A stretch of DNA of 35,927 nt from Methanomicrobiales archaeon HGW-Methanomicrobiales-2 (lineage in GTDB: Archaea; Halobacteriota; Methanomicrobia; Methanomicrobiales; Methanoculleaceae): contig PGYL01000021.1 of assembly GCA_002839645.1 (NCBI GenBank), positions 26,962-62,888 of the forward strand, given 5' to 3'. Within the stretch, counting starts at the first letter, position 1; each line of letters starts with the position of its first letter. The notes under the pieces were generated by a model, which had not been told where the DNA came from, ran no database searches, and was given only the letters and a program-made list of their open reading frames with translations. A program made the position numbers and the translations under genes. Below, piece by piece: positions 22,724-29,927 of this stretch.

Positions 22724-23638
22724 ATGGCCGATGAATCGTATCGGACCGCAACGGTCCAGGGCAGGGAGGTCCCCTACGATCCGGAGCAGTTACGGAAGAT
22801 CAGCGAGCACCCGTGCTACTCCGATAAAGCGTGCCACTCCTTCGGGCGGTGCCACCTCCCCGTCGCTCCGAAGTGCAACATCCAGTGCAACTACTGCATA
22901 CGCGACTTCGACTGCGTGAACGAGAGCCGGCCGGGCGTGACGAGCAGGGTTCTTCCTCCGGAGGAGGCGCTCGGCCTTGTGCGGAAGGTCATGCAGGAGC
23001 ACCCGTACGTGAAGGTGATCGGCATCGCAGGACCGGGCGAGCCGCTTGCAAACCCCGAAACGTTCGAGGCGTTGCGGCTGGTCCACGAGGAGTTTCCGCA
23101 GTTGATCATGTGTCTCAGCACGAACGGCCTCATGCTCCCTGAGTCGATCGAGGAACTGGCGAAGTACGATGTCGGGAACGTCACGGTCACGCTCAACGCC
23201 ATCGACCCTGCGATCGGGGAGAAGATCTACTCCTGGGTCGAGTACAACGGGAAGAAATACCACGGACGCGAGGCGGCGGAACTCCTCCTCTCCCAGCAGT
23301 TGAAAGGGATCGAGATGGCGGTTGCAAAGAAGATGCTCGTCAAGATAAACACCGTCTACATCCCCGGGGTCAACGACGAGCACATCCCCGAGATCGCAAA
23401 GAAGGCCGGCGAGATGGGAGCGTTCACCTTCAACGTCATCCCGCTCATCCCGCAGTACAAGTTCGCCTCCATCACCCCGCCAACGCCAACGGAGAAACGG
23501 GAGATGCAGGACCGGTGTGCTCAGTACATCAAGCAGATGCGTCACTGCGCACGCTGCCGGGCGGACGCGATCGGGAAACTCGGTCAGGACGTTCAGTCCT
23601 GTGTCTACCAGCAGATGAAGGATGAGAAGGCAAAGTAA
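22724..23638 (+). CDS. nifB: NifB-type radical SAM protein
   Basis: 304 residues, the length of stand-alone archaeal NifB. Signature parts: HPCYSDKACHSFGRCHLPVA (29-48), the radical-SAM cluster CNIQCNYC (Cys51, 55, 58), FDCVNESRPGVTS, GIAGPGEPLANPETFEA, LCLSTNGLMLPE-type strand, VTVTLNAIDPAIGEKIY, and the C-terminal CARCRADAIGKLG (Cys275, Cys278). In nitrogen fixers NifB fuses two 4Fe-4S clusters and inserts carbide to make NifB-co, the precursor of the nitrogenase cofactor. The extra N- and C-terminal cysteines that hold the substrate clusters are all present, so it looks functional. No nifHDKEN lies in this window; in some archaea nifB is unlinked. A T-tract at 23646-23651 follows. Confidence 0.88.
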   Translation: MADESYRTATVQGREVPYDPEQLRKISEHPCYSDKACHSFGRCHLPVAPKCNIQCNYCIRDFDCVNESRPGVTSRVLPPEEALGLVRKVMQEHPYVKVIGIAGPGEPLANPETFEALRLVHEEFPQLIMCLSTNGLMLPESIEELAKYDVGNVTVTLNAIDPAIGEKIYSWVEYNGKKYHGREAAELLLSQQLKGIEMAVAKKMLVKINTVYIPGVNDEHIPEIAKKAGEMGAFTFNVIPLIPQYKFASITPPTPTEKREMQDRCAQYIKQMRHCARCRADAIGKLGQDVQSCVYQQMKDEKAK

Positions 23639-23645
23639 CCAACTC

Positions 23646-23651
23646 TTTTTT
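23646..23651 (+). terminator. T-tract behind nifB
   Basis: Six T residues start eight bases after the nifB stop, within the 33-base gap before the glycosylase gene. Some read-through into the glycosylase is possible. Confidence 0.4.
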
Positions 23652-23671
23652 ACCCGTCGGTGCCGCCGGCC

Positions 23672-24529
23672 ATGACAACGATCACACTTCGGGCCGACCA
23701 GCCGTTTGACCTCGACCGGACGCTCTCCTGCGGGCAGGCCTTCCGCTGGGAGAAAACGGAGGAGGGGTGGCAGGGCGTCGTCGACGGCCGGACCGTCCGG
23801 ATATGGCAGGAGAGAGACCTTCTCGCGTTTACCGGGACGGATGCGAAGTTCGTCCGCGACTACTTCCGGCTCGACCAGGACCTCCCCGCCATCCTCTCGT
23901 CGATCGACCGCGACCCGGCGATCGGTGCCGCAATCAGGGAGTGCCGGGGTCTCCGTCTCGTCAGGCAACAGCCATGGGAGTGCCTGGTCTCGTACCTCTG
24001 CGCCACGAACACGAACATCCCGGCGGTGAAGCGGCGGGTCGCGCTCATGGCGGAGCGCTACGGGAAGCCGATAGACGGGCCGTCCGGCACGACGTATGCG
24101 TTCCCGGAGCCGGCGACGCTCGCGGAGGTCTCCCACGGAGACCTGTGGGACTGCAAACTCGGCTATCGAACGGATTATGTCCGGGAGGCTGCCGCATTCG
24201 TGGCGGAGCACCCGGACTGGGCGGAACAGGTCGCCACCCTTCCCTTCGAAGAGGCACGGCAGGCACTGATGCGATTTCGCGGCATCGGGCCGAAGGCGGC
24301 GGATTGCGTGCTCCTCTTTGCGTTCGGGTTCTTCGAGGCGTTTCCGGTCGATGTCTGGATACACCGGATCGTGGCGGAGGCCTACCTCTCCGACCTTGCA
24401 GGAAGAAGTTGCACCCCGGCGGAGTACGACCGGATCCGGCGATTTAGCCGGGACTACTTCGGGGAATATGCCGGGTATGCGCAGGAGTACCTCTACTGCG
24501 CCCGGGGCCCGGCACGCCGCCCGCAGTGA
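23672..24529 (+). CDS. 8-oxoguanine DNA glycosylase/AP lyase (OGG1 family)
   Basis: 285 residues from the ATG at 23672; an upstream in-frame GTG adds four residues. It has the OGG1 N-terminal beta domain (LSCGQAFRWEKTEEGWQGVV) and helix-hairpin-helix GPD core: FRGIGPKAADCVLLFAFGFFEAFPVDVWIHRI, with catalytic Lys208 and Asp227 in the expected places. Such enzymes excise 8-oxoguanine opposite C and cut the strand. Archaea carry OGG1-like, Ogg2 and AGOG types; the presence of the N-terminal domain and CGQAFRW supports the OGG1-like kind. It ends three bases before the convergent gene. Confidence 0.92.
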   Translation: MTTITLRADQPFDLDRTLSCGQAFRWEKTEEGWQGVVDGRTVRIWQERDLLAFTGTDAKFVRDYFRLDQDLPAILSSIDRDPAIGAAIRECRGLRLVRQQPWECLVSYLCATNTNIPAVKRRVALMAERYGKPIDGPSGTTYAFPEPATLAEVSHGDLWDCKLGYRTDYVREAAAFVAEHPDWAEQVATLPFEEARQALMRFRGIGPKAADCVLLFAFGFFEAFPVDVWIHRIVAEAYLSDLAGRSCTPAEYDRIRRFSRDYFGEYAGYAQEYLYCARGPARRPQ

Positions 24530-24532
24530 GGC

Positions 24533-24967
24533 TCATTCTTTCCGGTTACGGACCTGCTTCAGGGCAAACCAGGCTACCGCGAGCAGGATGAGGGTGCCGA
24601 TCCCAAACAGAGCCAGGATCCCGGGCCCCACCTTCCCGGCGTCGCCGGGCGAGGCGATGCCGATTGCGACCTGTTTCCCGGGAGGTACAAACGTCACGTT
24701 GTTGCAATCCAGGTGCCGGGACATCGGCATACCGTAGACGTGCGCCCTCACCTCCGGGGGCATGCCCTCCAGAAATGCGGGGCAGGCCTGCTCGTAGTAC
24801 TCGCCGAGGGATGCGTTCTGCTCCAGCATCCGCTCGTATATCTCTGAATGCGACTCGTTGAACGAGTACTCGCAGGGGAGATCCCCTGCGACCGATCCCG
24901 GCAGAAGTGCAGCAACCGCGAGCAGTGCCAGGAATAGCACGTAGCCTTGCTTCTTCATGGTCGTCAT
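24533..24967 (-). CDS. Exported single-span membrane protein, last gene of the mod operon
   Basis: 144 residues, not a family I recognise. Signal peptide 1-28, an external domain of about 85 residues with three cysteines (32, 62, 88) and Tyr/Glu-rich helices (SEIYERMLEQNASLGEYYEQ), a Gly/Pro hinge, then a membrane helix (114-136) ending in basic KQVRNRKE. It is thus a type I membrane protein facing outward. The start ATG (24967-24965) overlaps the modC stop TGA by one base, so translation is coupled to the transporter; a second ATG three codons on is an alternative. The position suggests a transporter accessory or unrelated envelope role; an effect on molybdate uptake is inference. Confidence 0.85.
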   Translation of the reverse strand: MTTMKKQGYVLFLALLAVAALLPGSVAGDLPCEYSFNESHSEIYERMLEQNASLGEYYEQACPAFLEGMPPEVRAHVYGMPMSRHLDCNNVTFVPPGKQVAIGIASPGDAGKVGPGILALFGIGTLILLAVAWFALKQVRNRKE

Positions 24968-25755
24968 CAGAGGGGCCGGGAGTCCGGCGGCCCCTGGCTA
25001 TGACCTGTAATGGGCGGCGGGGTATAAGGTCGTTCCGAAACCCGCGGCCCGGCAAAACTCGCGATAAACCCGTTCTCCTGCATCCCGAGCACCTCCTCCG
25101 GCGTCCCGTCGGCCGCCACCCGCCCTTCCTCAATGAGGCAGAGGCGGTCTCCGAGTTCGAGGGCATCGCGGGGGGTGTGGGTGACGATGATGCAGGGGAT
25201 GCCGGCATTCCGGATCCGGTCGCGGAGTTCCCTGCGCATCGCAGCTTGAGCCCGCATATCGACGGCGGCGAGCGGCTCGTCGAGGAGGAGGAGTTCCGGC
25301 TCGAGCACCAGCGCACGGGCGAGAGCCACCCGCTGCCGCTGGCCTCCCGAGAGCCGGCCGACGTTGACGCCGGATAGGTCGGAGAGGTTCATTGCGCGAA
25401 GTTGCTCCGCCACGGTGTCGGCTATCTCCTGTCGCGGGACCTTCCGGCACCGGAGGCCGAACGCCACGTTCTCGAAGACCGTCATGTGCGGGAAGAGGGC
25501 GTAGGACTGGAAGAGGTGGCCGATGTTCCGGGTCTCCGCGGGGACGTCGATCAGTTTCTCACCCGAGAAGAGCGTCCTGCCCGCGAGGGTGATCTCGCCC
25601 CCGTCAGGCGTGAGGATGCCGGAGATCAGGTTCAGCACTGTGGACTTGCCCGCCCCGTTCTCCCCGACGAGGACAAGGGTCTCCCCGCACCGAACCGAGA
25701 ACGTGATGTCGAGGACGAAATCACGCAGTTGCCGGACGGCATGGACGGAGAGCAT
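24967..25755 (-). CDS. modC: Molybdate ABC transporter, ATP-binding protein (short ModC)
   Basis: 262 residues. Walker A GENGAGKST (31-39), Q-loop LFQSYALFPHMTV (81-93), signature LSGGQRQR (135-142), Walker B LLLLDEP (155-161) and switch His193 are intact. The C-terminal regulatory Mop/TOBE domain of longer ModC proteins (about 350 residues) is missing; instead there is a Pro-rich tail of about 35 residues. Gene order with modA and modB and direct overlaps identify it as the energising subunit of molybdate import. The first codon overlaps the modB stop by one base. Tungstate transport (Wtp/Tup type) cannot be excluded from this subunit alone. Confidence 0.92.
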   Translation of the reverse strand: MLSVHAVRQLRDFVLDITFSVRCGETLVLVGENGAGKSTVLNLISGILTPDGGEITLAGRTLFSGEKLIDVPAETRNIGHLFQSYALFPHMTVFENVAFGLRCRKVPRQEIADTVAEQLRAMNLSDLSGVNVGRLSGGQRQRVALARALVLEPELLLLDEPLAAVDMRAQAAMRRELRDRIRNAGIPCIIVTHTPRDALELGDRLCLIEEGRVAADGTPEEVLGMQENGFIASFAGPRVSERPYTPPPITGHSQGPPDSRPL

Positions 25756-26597
25756 CAGATGTTCCTCCGGGTGACGATCTGCACCGCAGCAATCACAGCA
25801 AACGATATCACGACAAGGACGATTGCAAGGCTGATTGCGGCGGTGAGGTCACCCTGCATCGTCGTATAGATCGCAAGCGGCATCGTCTGGGTCCGGCCCT
25901 GGAAGTTCCCGGCGAACATGATCGTGGCACCGAACTCCCCGAGCGCCCGGGCAAACGAGAGTATCGCCCCGGAAACGAGCCCGCTCCACGCGAGCGGGAT
26001 AGTGATCCGGAGGGCGACGGTCGTGGGGGATGCACCGAGGGTCCGTGCCGCGTCCTCGTAGAGACGGTCGATCGCCTCGAAACTCGCCCTCGCCTGCCTG
26101 ATGTAGAACGGCGAGGCCACAAAGACCTGGGCCAGGATCACCGCGACCGTGGTGAAGGCGACGGGGATACCAGACCCGTCGAGGTACTGCCCGACCACGC
26201 CCCGGCGGCCGAAGGCCATCAGCAGCGCGATGCCCGCCACTGCCGGCGGCAGGACGATGGGGAGGTCGGTGAGGGTATCGACGATCTCCCGGCCGCGGTA
26301 GTCACACCGGGCGTTCACCAGGGCAAGCGGCGTCCCGAAGAGGACGACGATCACCGTGCTCACCGTCGCGGTAGCAAGGGAGAGGACCAGGGCGTCGAGC
26401 ACCACCGGGTCGGCAAGCGAGCGGAAGAACGCCTCCGGCGATATGCGCAGGAAGAGCGAGGCGACCGGCAGCGTGACGAAGAGGAGAAAGAGCGCAAGAA
26501 GGACGGTGAGGAGGAGGGTGAGGGGCGCCCTCCAAAACCGCGCCCGACCGGCGTGCCGGAGCACTTCACGTTCATGCCAAAATCGGGTCAAAACCAT
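25755..26597 (-). CDS. modB: Molybdate ABC transporter, permease
   Basis: 280 residues with about six membrane helices. The ABC-permease coupling loop is EDAARTLGASPTTVALRITIPLAWSG, and ALGEFGATIMFAGNFQGRTQTMPLAIY is the strongly conserved ModB/CysT-type segment. DLPIVLPPAVAGIALL is another typical stretch of this group. It overlaps the end of modA by 26 bases and modC by one base, so the three are translated together. The protein forms the homodimeric membrane channel through which ModA delivers oxyanion. Confidence 0.94.
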   Translation of the reverse strand: MVLTRFWHEREVLRHAGRARFWRAPLTLLLTVLLALFLLFVTLPVASLFLRISPEAFFRSLADPVVLDALVLSLATATVSTVIVVLFGTPLALVNARCDYRGREIVDTLTDLPIVLPPAVAGIALLMAFGRRGVVGQYLDGSGIPVAFTTVAVILAQVFVASPFYIRQARASFEAIDRLYEDAARTLGASPTTVALRITIPLAWSGLVSGAILSFARALGEFGATIMFAGNFQGRTQTMPLAIYTTMQGDLTAAISLAIVLVVISFAVIAAVQIVTRRNI

Positions 26598-27393
26598 ATT
26601 CCGTCAGGATGGCGCTGCCGTCCGGGCCCCGGACGAATGCTATGAACGACTCTGCTTCGGTCTTGCCCGGTGACTCCGCAAGGATGCCGAGCGGATAGGT
26701 GGCCATGACGTTGTACTCGGACGGGATATCGATCCGGGTCACCTTCGTCAGGTCGTCTTTTGAGACGTCCGATTTGTAGACGATCGCCGCATCCGCCTCG
26801 CCGAGCGCCAGCTTGGGCACCACGGAGCTCACTGCTGTCTCCTCGGAGACAACATTGGCCATCACGGCATCCTTGTATGCCTGACCGTAGGCTGGATCGG
26901 CGGCCATCTTCTCGAGCATCTGCCGGGTATAGTCGCCGAAGGGGACGTCTTTGGTGCCGATGACGATCTTTGTGCCCGGCTTTGCCAGGTCGGCGAGACC
27001 GGCGATCCCTGCCGGGTTATCGGCCGGAACGATCAGGGCCAGACTGTTCCCGAGGAACGGCGTCACGGTATCGTTGTCCATGAACCCGGCGTCCTGAAGA
27101 GCCTGCATGTGCTTTGTACTCGCGGAGACGAAGATATCGGTGTTCGCTCCCTGCTCGACCTGGGTGCGGAGGGTCTGCGAGCCGTCGAAGACGAAGTCGA
27201 CCTTGATGTTCTCGTTCTGTGCCTCGTAGGCTTTGCCGATATCCGTGAAGGCTCCCGTGAGCGATGCGGCCGTAAAGACGGTCAGGGTTGTCTGCTCAGG
27301 GACTTCGACGGCGGTTGTACATCCGGTAACGAGAAGACCGGCGATGATCAGAAGGCATACGGCAACAAGCGTTGTCGGGGTTGACGTTTTCAT
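26572..27393 (-). CDS. modA: Molybdate-binding lipoprotein of the ABC transporter
   Basis: 273 residues. N-terminal signal with lipobox VTGC (Cys25), then the periplasmic-binding fold: TVFTAASLTGAFTDIGKAYE, VDFVFDGSQTLRTQVEQGANTDIFVSAS, and the later segments DVPFGDYTRQMLEKM and ADAAIVYKSDV, all characteristic of ModA rather than the WtpA tungstate proteins. It captures molybdate (or tungstate) outside the membrane. Start at 27393 has AGAGGTG six bases upstream. The promoter holds a TATA box at 27426-27436 and an inverted repeat at 27440-27454. Mo or W is needed by formylmethanofuran dehydrogenase, formate dehydrogenase and nitrogenase. Confidence 0.94.
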   Translation of the reverse strand: MKTSTPTTLVAVCLLIIAGLLVTGCTTAVEVPEQTTLTVFTAASLTGAFTDIGKAYEAQNENIKVDFVFDGSQTLRTQVEQGANTDIFVSASTKHMQALQDAGFMDNDTVTPFLGNSLALIVPADNPAGIAGLADLAKPGTKIVIGTKDVPFGDYTRQMLEKMAADPAYGQAYKDAVMANVVSEETAVSSVVPKLALGEADAAIVYKSDVSKDDLTKVTRIDIPSEYNVMATYPLGILAESPGKTEAESFIAFVRGPDGSAILTEYGFDPILA

Positions 27394-27425
27394 TACAACA
27401 CCTCTCTCAGAGGATTAAGGCTTTT

Positions 27426-27436
27426 GATATATAATT
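27426..27436 (-). promoter_or_regulatory. TATA box of the mod operon
   Basis: The minus strand reads AATTATATATC, giving a transcription start near 27403 and a ten-base leader with the ribosome-binding site of modA. Confidence 0.6.
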
Positions 27437-27439
27437 TGG

Positions 27440-27454
27440 TGTACTTTGCGTACA
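27440..27454 (-). promoter_or_regulatory. Inverted repeat TGTAC-N5-GTACA upstream of the mod promoter
   Basis: A perfect 5-bp inverted repeat with a 5-base centre, four bases upstream of the TATA box on the modA side, where it would overlap or flank the TFB-recognition element. It is a good candidate operator for a metal-oxyanion regulator; the regulator is not in this window and the call is inference. Confidence 0.5.
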
Positions 27455-27711
27455 TATTAGCTAAAATTTATTTACCTTCGCCGACAGTATTAAAAAGGCG
27501 TGGTGGTGCCGTGGCGAGGACGGAGCCCGGGGTCCCGGGTCAGGAGGGTGGGCCTGCCGGCCGGAAATCTGTCGGGGGTGCGGCAGCCCGCAAGGCCGTT
27601 CCCGAACCTCCCCGGACGACGGTTACGCGCAGGTTGAGCGGCGACGGATCCGGATCAGGCACGTCGCCGCTTCACTTCATCCGGGAGCTCGCGACGGACT
27701 CCCGTAACGAT

Positions 27712-27717
27712 AAAAAA
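27712..27717 (-). terminator. T-tract behind ahcY
   Basis: Six A residues on the plus strand (T6 on the minus strand) about ten bases after the ahcY stop, consistent with a T-rich archaeal terminator. Confidence 0.4.
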
Positions 27718-27727
27718 GGAGGGGTGA

Positions 27728-28954
27728 TTACGTCCCGATCGTCCAGCTGCTCATATATGTTTCCTGTTCAGGCGTCAGCCGGTCGATCGAGATACCGAGT
27801 GTGGCAAGCTTCAGCCGCGCTATCCCCTCATCGATGGCGGACGGGACGTCGTGCACACCGGGCGCGAGTTCACGACCGTGCTTTGCGATGAACTCGGCGG
27901 AGAGCGCCTGGACGGCGAAACTCAGGTCCATCACTTCGACGGGGTGGCCCATCCCCTTCGGCGTCGCAAGGTTCACGAGCCTTCCTTCGGCAAGGACGTG
28001 GACGGCCTTCCCGCCAAGCAGGTAGGTGTCGATACCGTCCCGGTGGACGGTGGAGTCCGCGTGCGACGCGAGCCACTCGACGTCGATCTCCACATTGAAG
28101 TGGCCGGCATTCGCAAGGATAGCCCCGTCCTTCAGGTCCGGGAAGTGCCGCTCCGTGATGATGCCCGCATTGCCGGTGGTGGTGACGAAGATGTCGCCAA
28201 GGGGTGCTGCCTCGCCCATCGTCATGACGTCGAACCCGTCCATGTGCGCCTGCAGTGCCCGCCGGGGGTCCACTTCGGTCACGATGACGCGGGCGCCGAG
28301 GCTCCGGGCCTTCTGCGCAAGCCCCCGGCCGCAGTAGCCGTAACCGGCGACGACGAACCTTTTGCCGGCGATGAGAACGTTTGTCGTGATCATGATCGAG
28401 GCAAGCGCACTCTCCCCGGTGCCGTGAACGTTGTCGAAGAAGTGCTTCATCGGGGTATCGTTGACGGCGACGACCGGGAACTTGAGCGCTCCGTCTCGTG
28501 CCATCGCGCGGAGCCGGTGAATGCCGGTCGTGGTCTCCTCGCACCCGCCGATGACCGAGTCCAGCACCTCCTGCCGCTCGGTGTGGATACGGAAGATCAG
28601 GTCCATGCCGTCATCGATGGTGATCGCAGGGCGGGCGTCGAGCACCCGGTCGATGGCCGCGTAGTACTCTTCGACGCCGGCTCCCCGCCGGGCATAGGAG
28701 TGAATCCCTTCCCGGGTGTTGAGCGCCATCGCTACGTCGTCCTGAGTCGAGAGGGGGTTGCACCCCGTGATGTGCACCTCCGCACCGCCTGCCGCCAGGG
28801 TCTCGACCAGCACCGCAGTTTTTGCCTCGACATGGAGGGCCATACCGACAGTCATGCCCGAGAACGGCTTCTCCTCGATAAACCGCTTCCGAATGGACGA
28901 GAGTACCGGCATATACTGCCGCGCCCACGCAATTTTTAGATCTCCAGACTCCAT
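27728..28954 (-). CDS. ahcY: Adenosylhomocysteinase (possibly S-inosylhomocysteine hydrolase)
   Basis: 408 residues. The protein hydrolyses S-adenosylhomocysteine left by methyltransferases; in some methanogens the homologue acts on S-inosylhomocysteine instead. Visible: [23 protein letters not shown], the active-site region [31 protein letters not shown]-binding [18 protein letters not shown] with acidic EVDP, and GHFNVEID followed by the C-terminal substrate region. NAD is expected as tightly bound cofactor. Start at 28954 has GGTGAT upstream. It diverges from hisF. Its length is that of archaeal enzymes, shorter than eukaryotic ones. Confidence 0.95.
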   Translation of the reverse strand: MESGDLKIAWARQYMPVLSSIRKRFIEEKPFSGMTVGMALHVEAKTAVLVETLAAGGAEVHITGCNPLSTQDDVAMALNTREGIHSYARRGAGVEEYYAAIDRVLDARPAITIDDGMDLIFRIHTERQEVLDSVIGGCEETTTGIHRLRAMARDGALKFPVVAVNDTPMKHFFDNVHGTGESALASIMITTNVLIAGKRFVVAGYGYCGRGLAQKARSLGARVIVTEVDPRRALQAHMDGFDVMTMGEAAPLGDIFVTTTGNAGIITERHFPDLKDGAILANAGHFNVEIDVEWLASHADSTVHRDGIDTYLLGGKAVHVLAEGRLVNLATPKGMGHPVEVMDLSFAVQALSAEFIAKHGRELAPGVHDVPSAIDEGIARLKLATLGISIDRLTPEQETYMSSWTIGT

Positions 28955-29047
28955 AATATCACCAGACCGGTTTCCTGCCCGGAAATTCCCCCGGTTTGTC
29001 TGTAAAGGTATCTTTCAGGATTACTTAAACATGAGGGAGTTGTGTGG

Positions 29048-29111
29048 TTTTGGGGTGCGACCGTTGGAAGGACAGGAGCATGAGAAACCCTCATCATCTC
29101 CCGCCCCAAAA
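29048..29111 (+). promoter_or_regulatory. Potentially structured 5' leader of hisF
   Basis: TTTTGGGGTG (29048-29057) can pair with CGCCCCAAAA (29102-29111), nine Watson-Crick pairs and one G-T, ending nine bases before the hisF ATG. A small hairpin (ATGAG 29080-29084, CTCAT 29090-29094) nests inside. The same CCCTCAT (29088-29094) could instead pair with ATGAGGG at 29031-29037, which is mutually exclusive with the first fold. A TATA-like TTACTTAAA at 29021-29029 would start transcription near 29048. Regulation is inference. Confidence 0.4.
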
Positions 29112-29120
29112 ATCCTACTT

Positions 29121-29927
29121 ATGGTTCTGACGAAACGGATCATCCCCTGCCTGGACCTCAAGGACGGGCGGGTAGTCAAGGGCACGCACTTCGTCGGGCT
29201 GCGCGATGCGGGCGATCCCGTCGCGCTGGCCCAGCGCTACAACGAGCAGGGCGCGGATGAGGTGGTGTTCCTCGATATCACCGCCACCAGGGAGAACCGG
29301 GGCACCATCGTCGACGTCGTGCAGCGGGCGGCTGACGAACTCTTTCTCCCGCTCACCGTCGGCGGCGGCATCCGGACGCTCGACGACATGAAACAGATCC
29401 TCCGGGCGGGTGCGGACAAGGTGAGCATCAACTCAAGCGCCGTCGCCGACCCGGAACTGATCTTGCGGGGCGCAGAGCGGTTCGGCACCCAGTGTATTGT
29501 CGTCGCCGTCGACGTCAGGCGGAACTACGAGATGACGCCGGAAAAGACTCCCATCGCCCTTCCCGACGGGCGGGAGTGCTGGTACGAGGTCGTGACCCAC
29601 GGCGGGAGCAAGCCCACGGGGCTTGACGCTATCGCCTGGGCAGGAGAGGTCGAGGAACGTGGGGCCGGCGAGATCCTGCTCACCAGCATGGAGACCGACG
29701 GGACGAAGGAAGGGTTTGACATCCCCGTCACCAGAGCGATCTCGGCGGCGGTCGGCATCCCGGTGATCGCAAGCGGCGGCGTGGGCACGCTCGATCACTT
29801 CTACGACGGGTTTACAGAAGGGAAGGCTGACGCCTGCCTCGCGGCAAGCGTCTTCCACTACGGGGAGTACACCATTCGCCAGGTCAAGGAGTACCTGGCG
29901 GGACGGGGTATCCCGGTACGGCTGTAA
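29121..29927 (+). CDS. hisF: Imidazole glycerol phosphate synthase, cyclase subunit
   Basis: 268 residues, a (beta/alpha)8 barrel. Catalytic Asp12 ([12 protein letters not shown]) and Asp131 (VAVDVRR) are present, as are phosphate-binding GGGIRTLDD and VIASGGVG. With HisH it makes imidazole-glycerol phosphate and AICAR in histidine synthesis; hisH is not in this window. The start is set by the family's usual N terminus ([11 protein letters not shown]). An in-frame ATG at 29031 would add 30 residues unlike any HisF. The last 44 bases overlap the convergent pheT. Confidence 0.96.
   Translation: MVLTKRIIPCLDLKDGRVVKGTHFVGLRDAGDPVALAQRYNEQGADEVVFLDITATRENRGTIVDVVQRAADELFLPLTVGGGIRTLDDMKQILRAGADKVSINSSAVADPELILRGAERFGTQCIVVAVDVRRNYEMTPEKTPIALPDGRECWYEVVTHGGSKPTGLDAIAWAGEVEERGAGEILLTSMETDGTKEGFDIPVTRAISAAVGIPVIASGGVGTLDHFYDGFTEGKADACLAASVFHYGEYTIRQVKEYLAGRGIPVRL

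Larger units (their letters stand above)
27394..27727. other. Region between modA and ahcY
   Basis: The first 90 bases hold the modA promoter and inverted repeat. The remainder (about 27490-27705) is GC-rich and featureless apart from a weak inverted repeat (CGGGAG 27682-27687 with CTCCCG 27699-27704). No convincing gene was seen. Confidence 0.45.

Noticed and set aside
22790-24364. 524-codon minus-strand frame opposite nifB and the glycosylase
   Set aside because: Spans two recognised plus-strand genes and has shadow composition.
28758-29120. N-terminal extension of HisF
   Set aside because: HisF normally begins with [11 protein letters not shown]; the extension overlaps ahcY and the leader structure.
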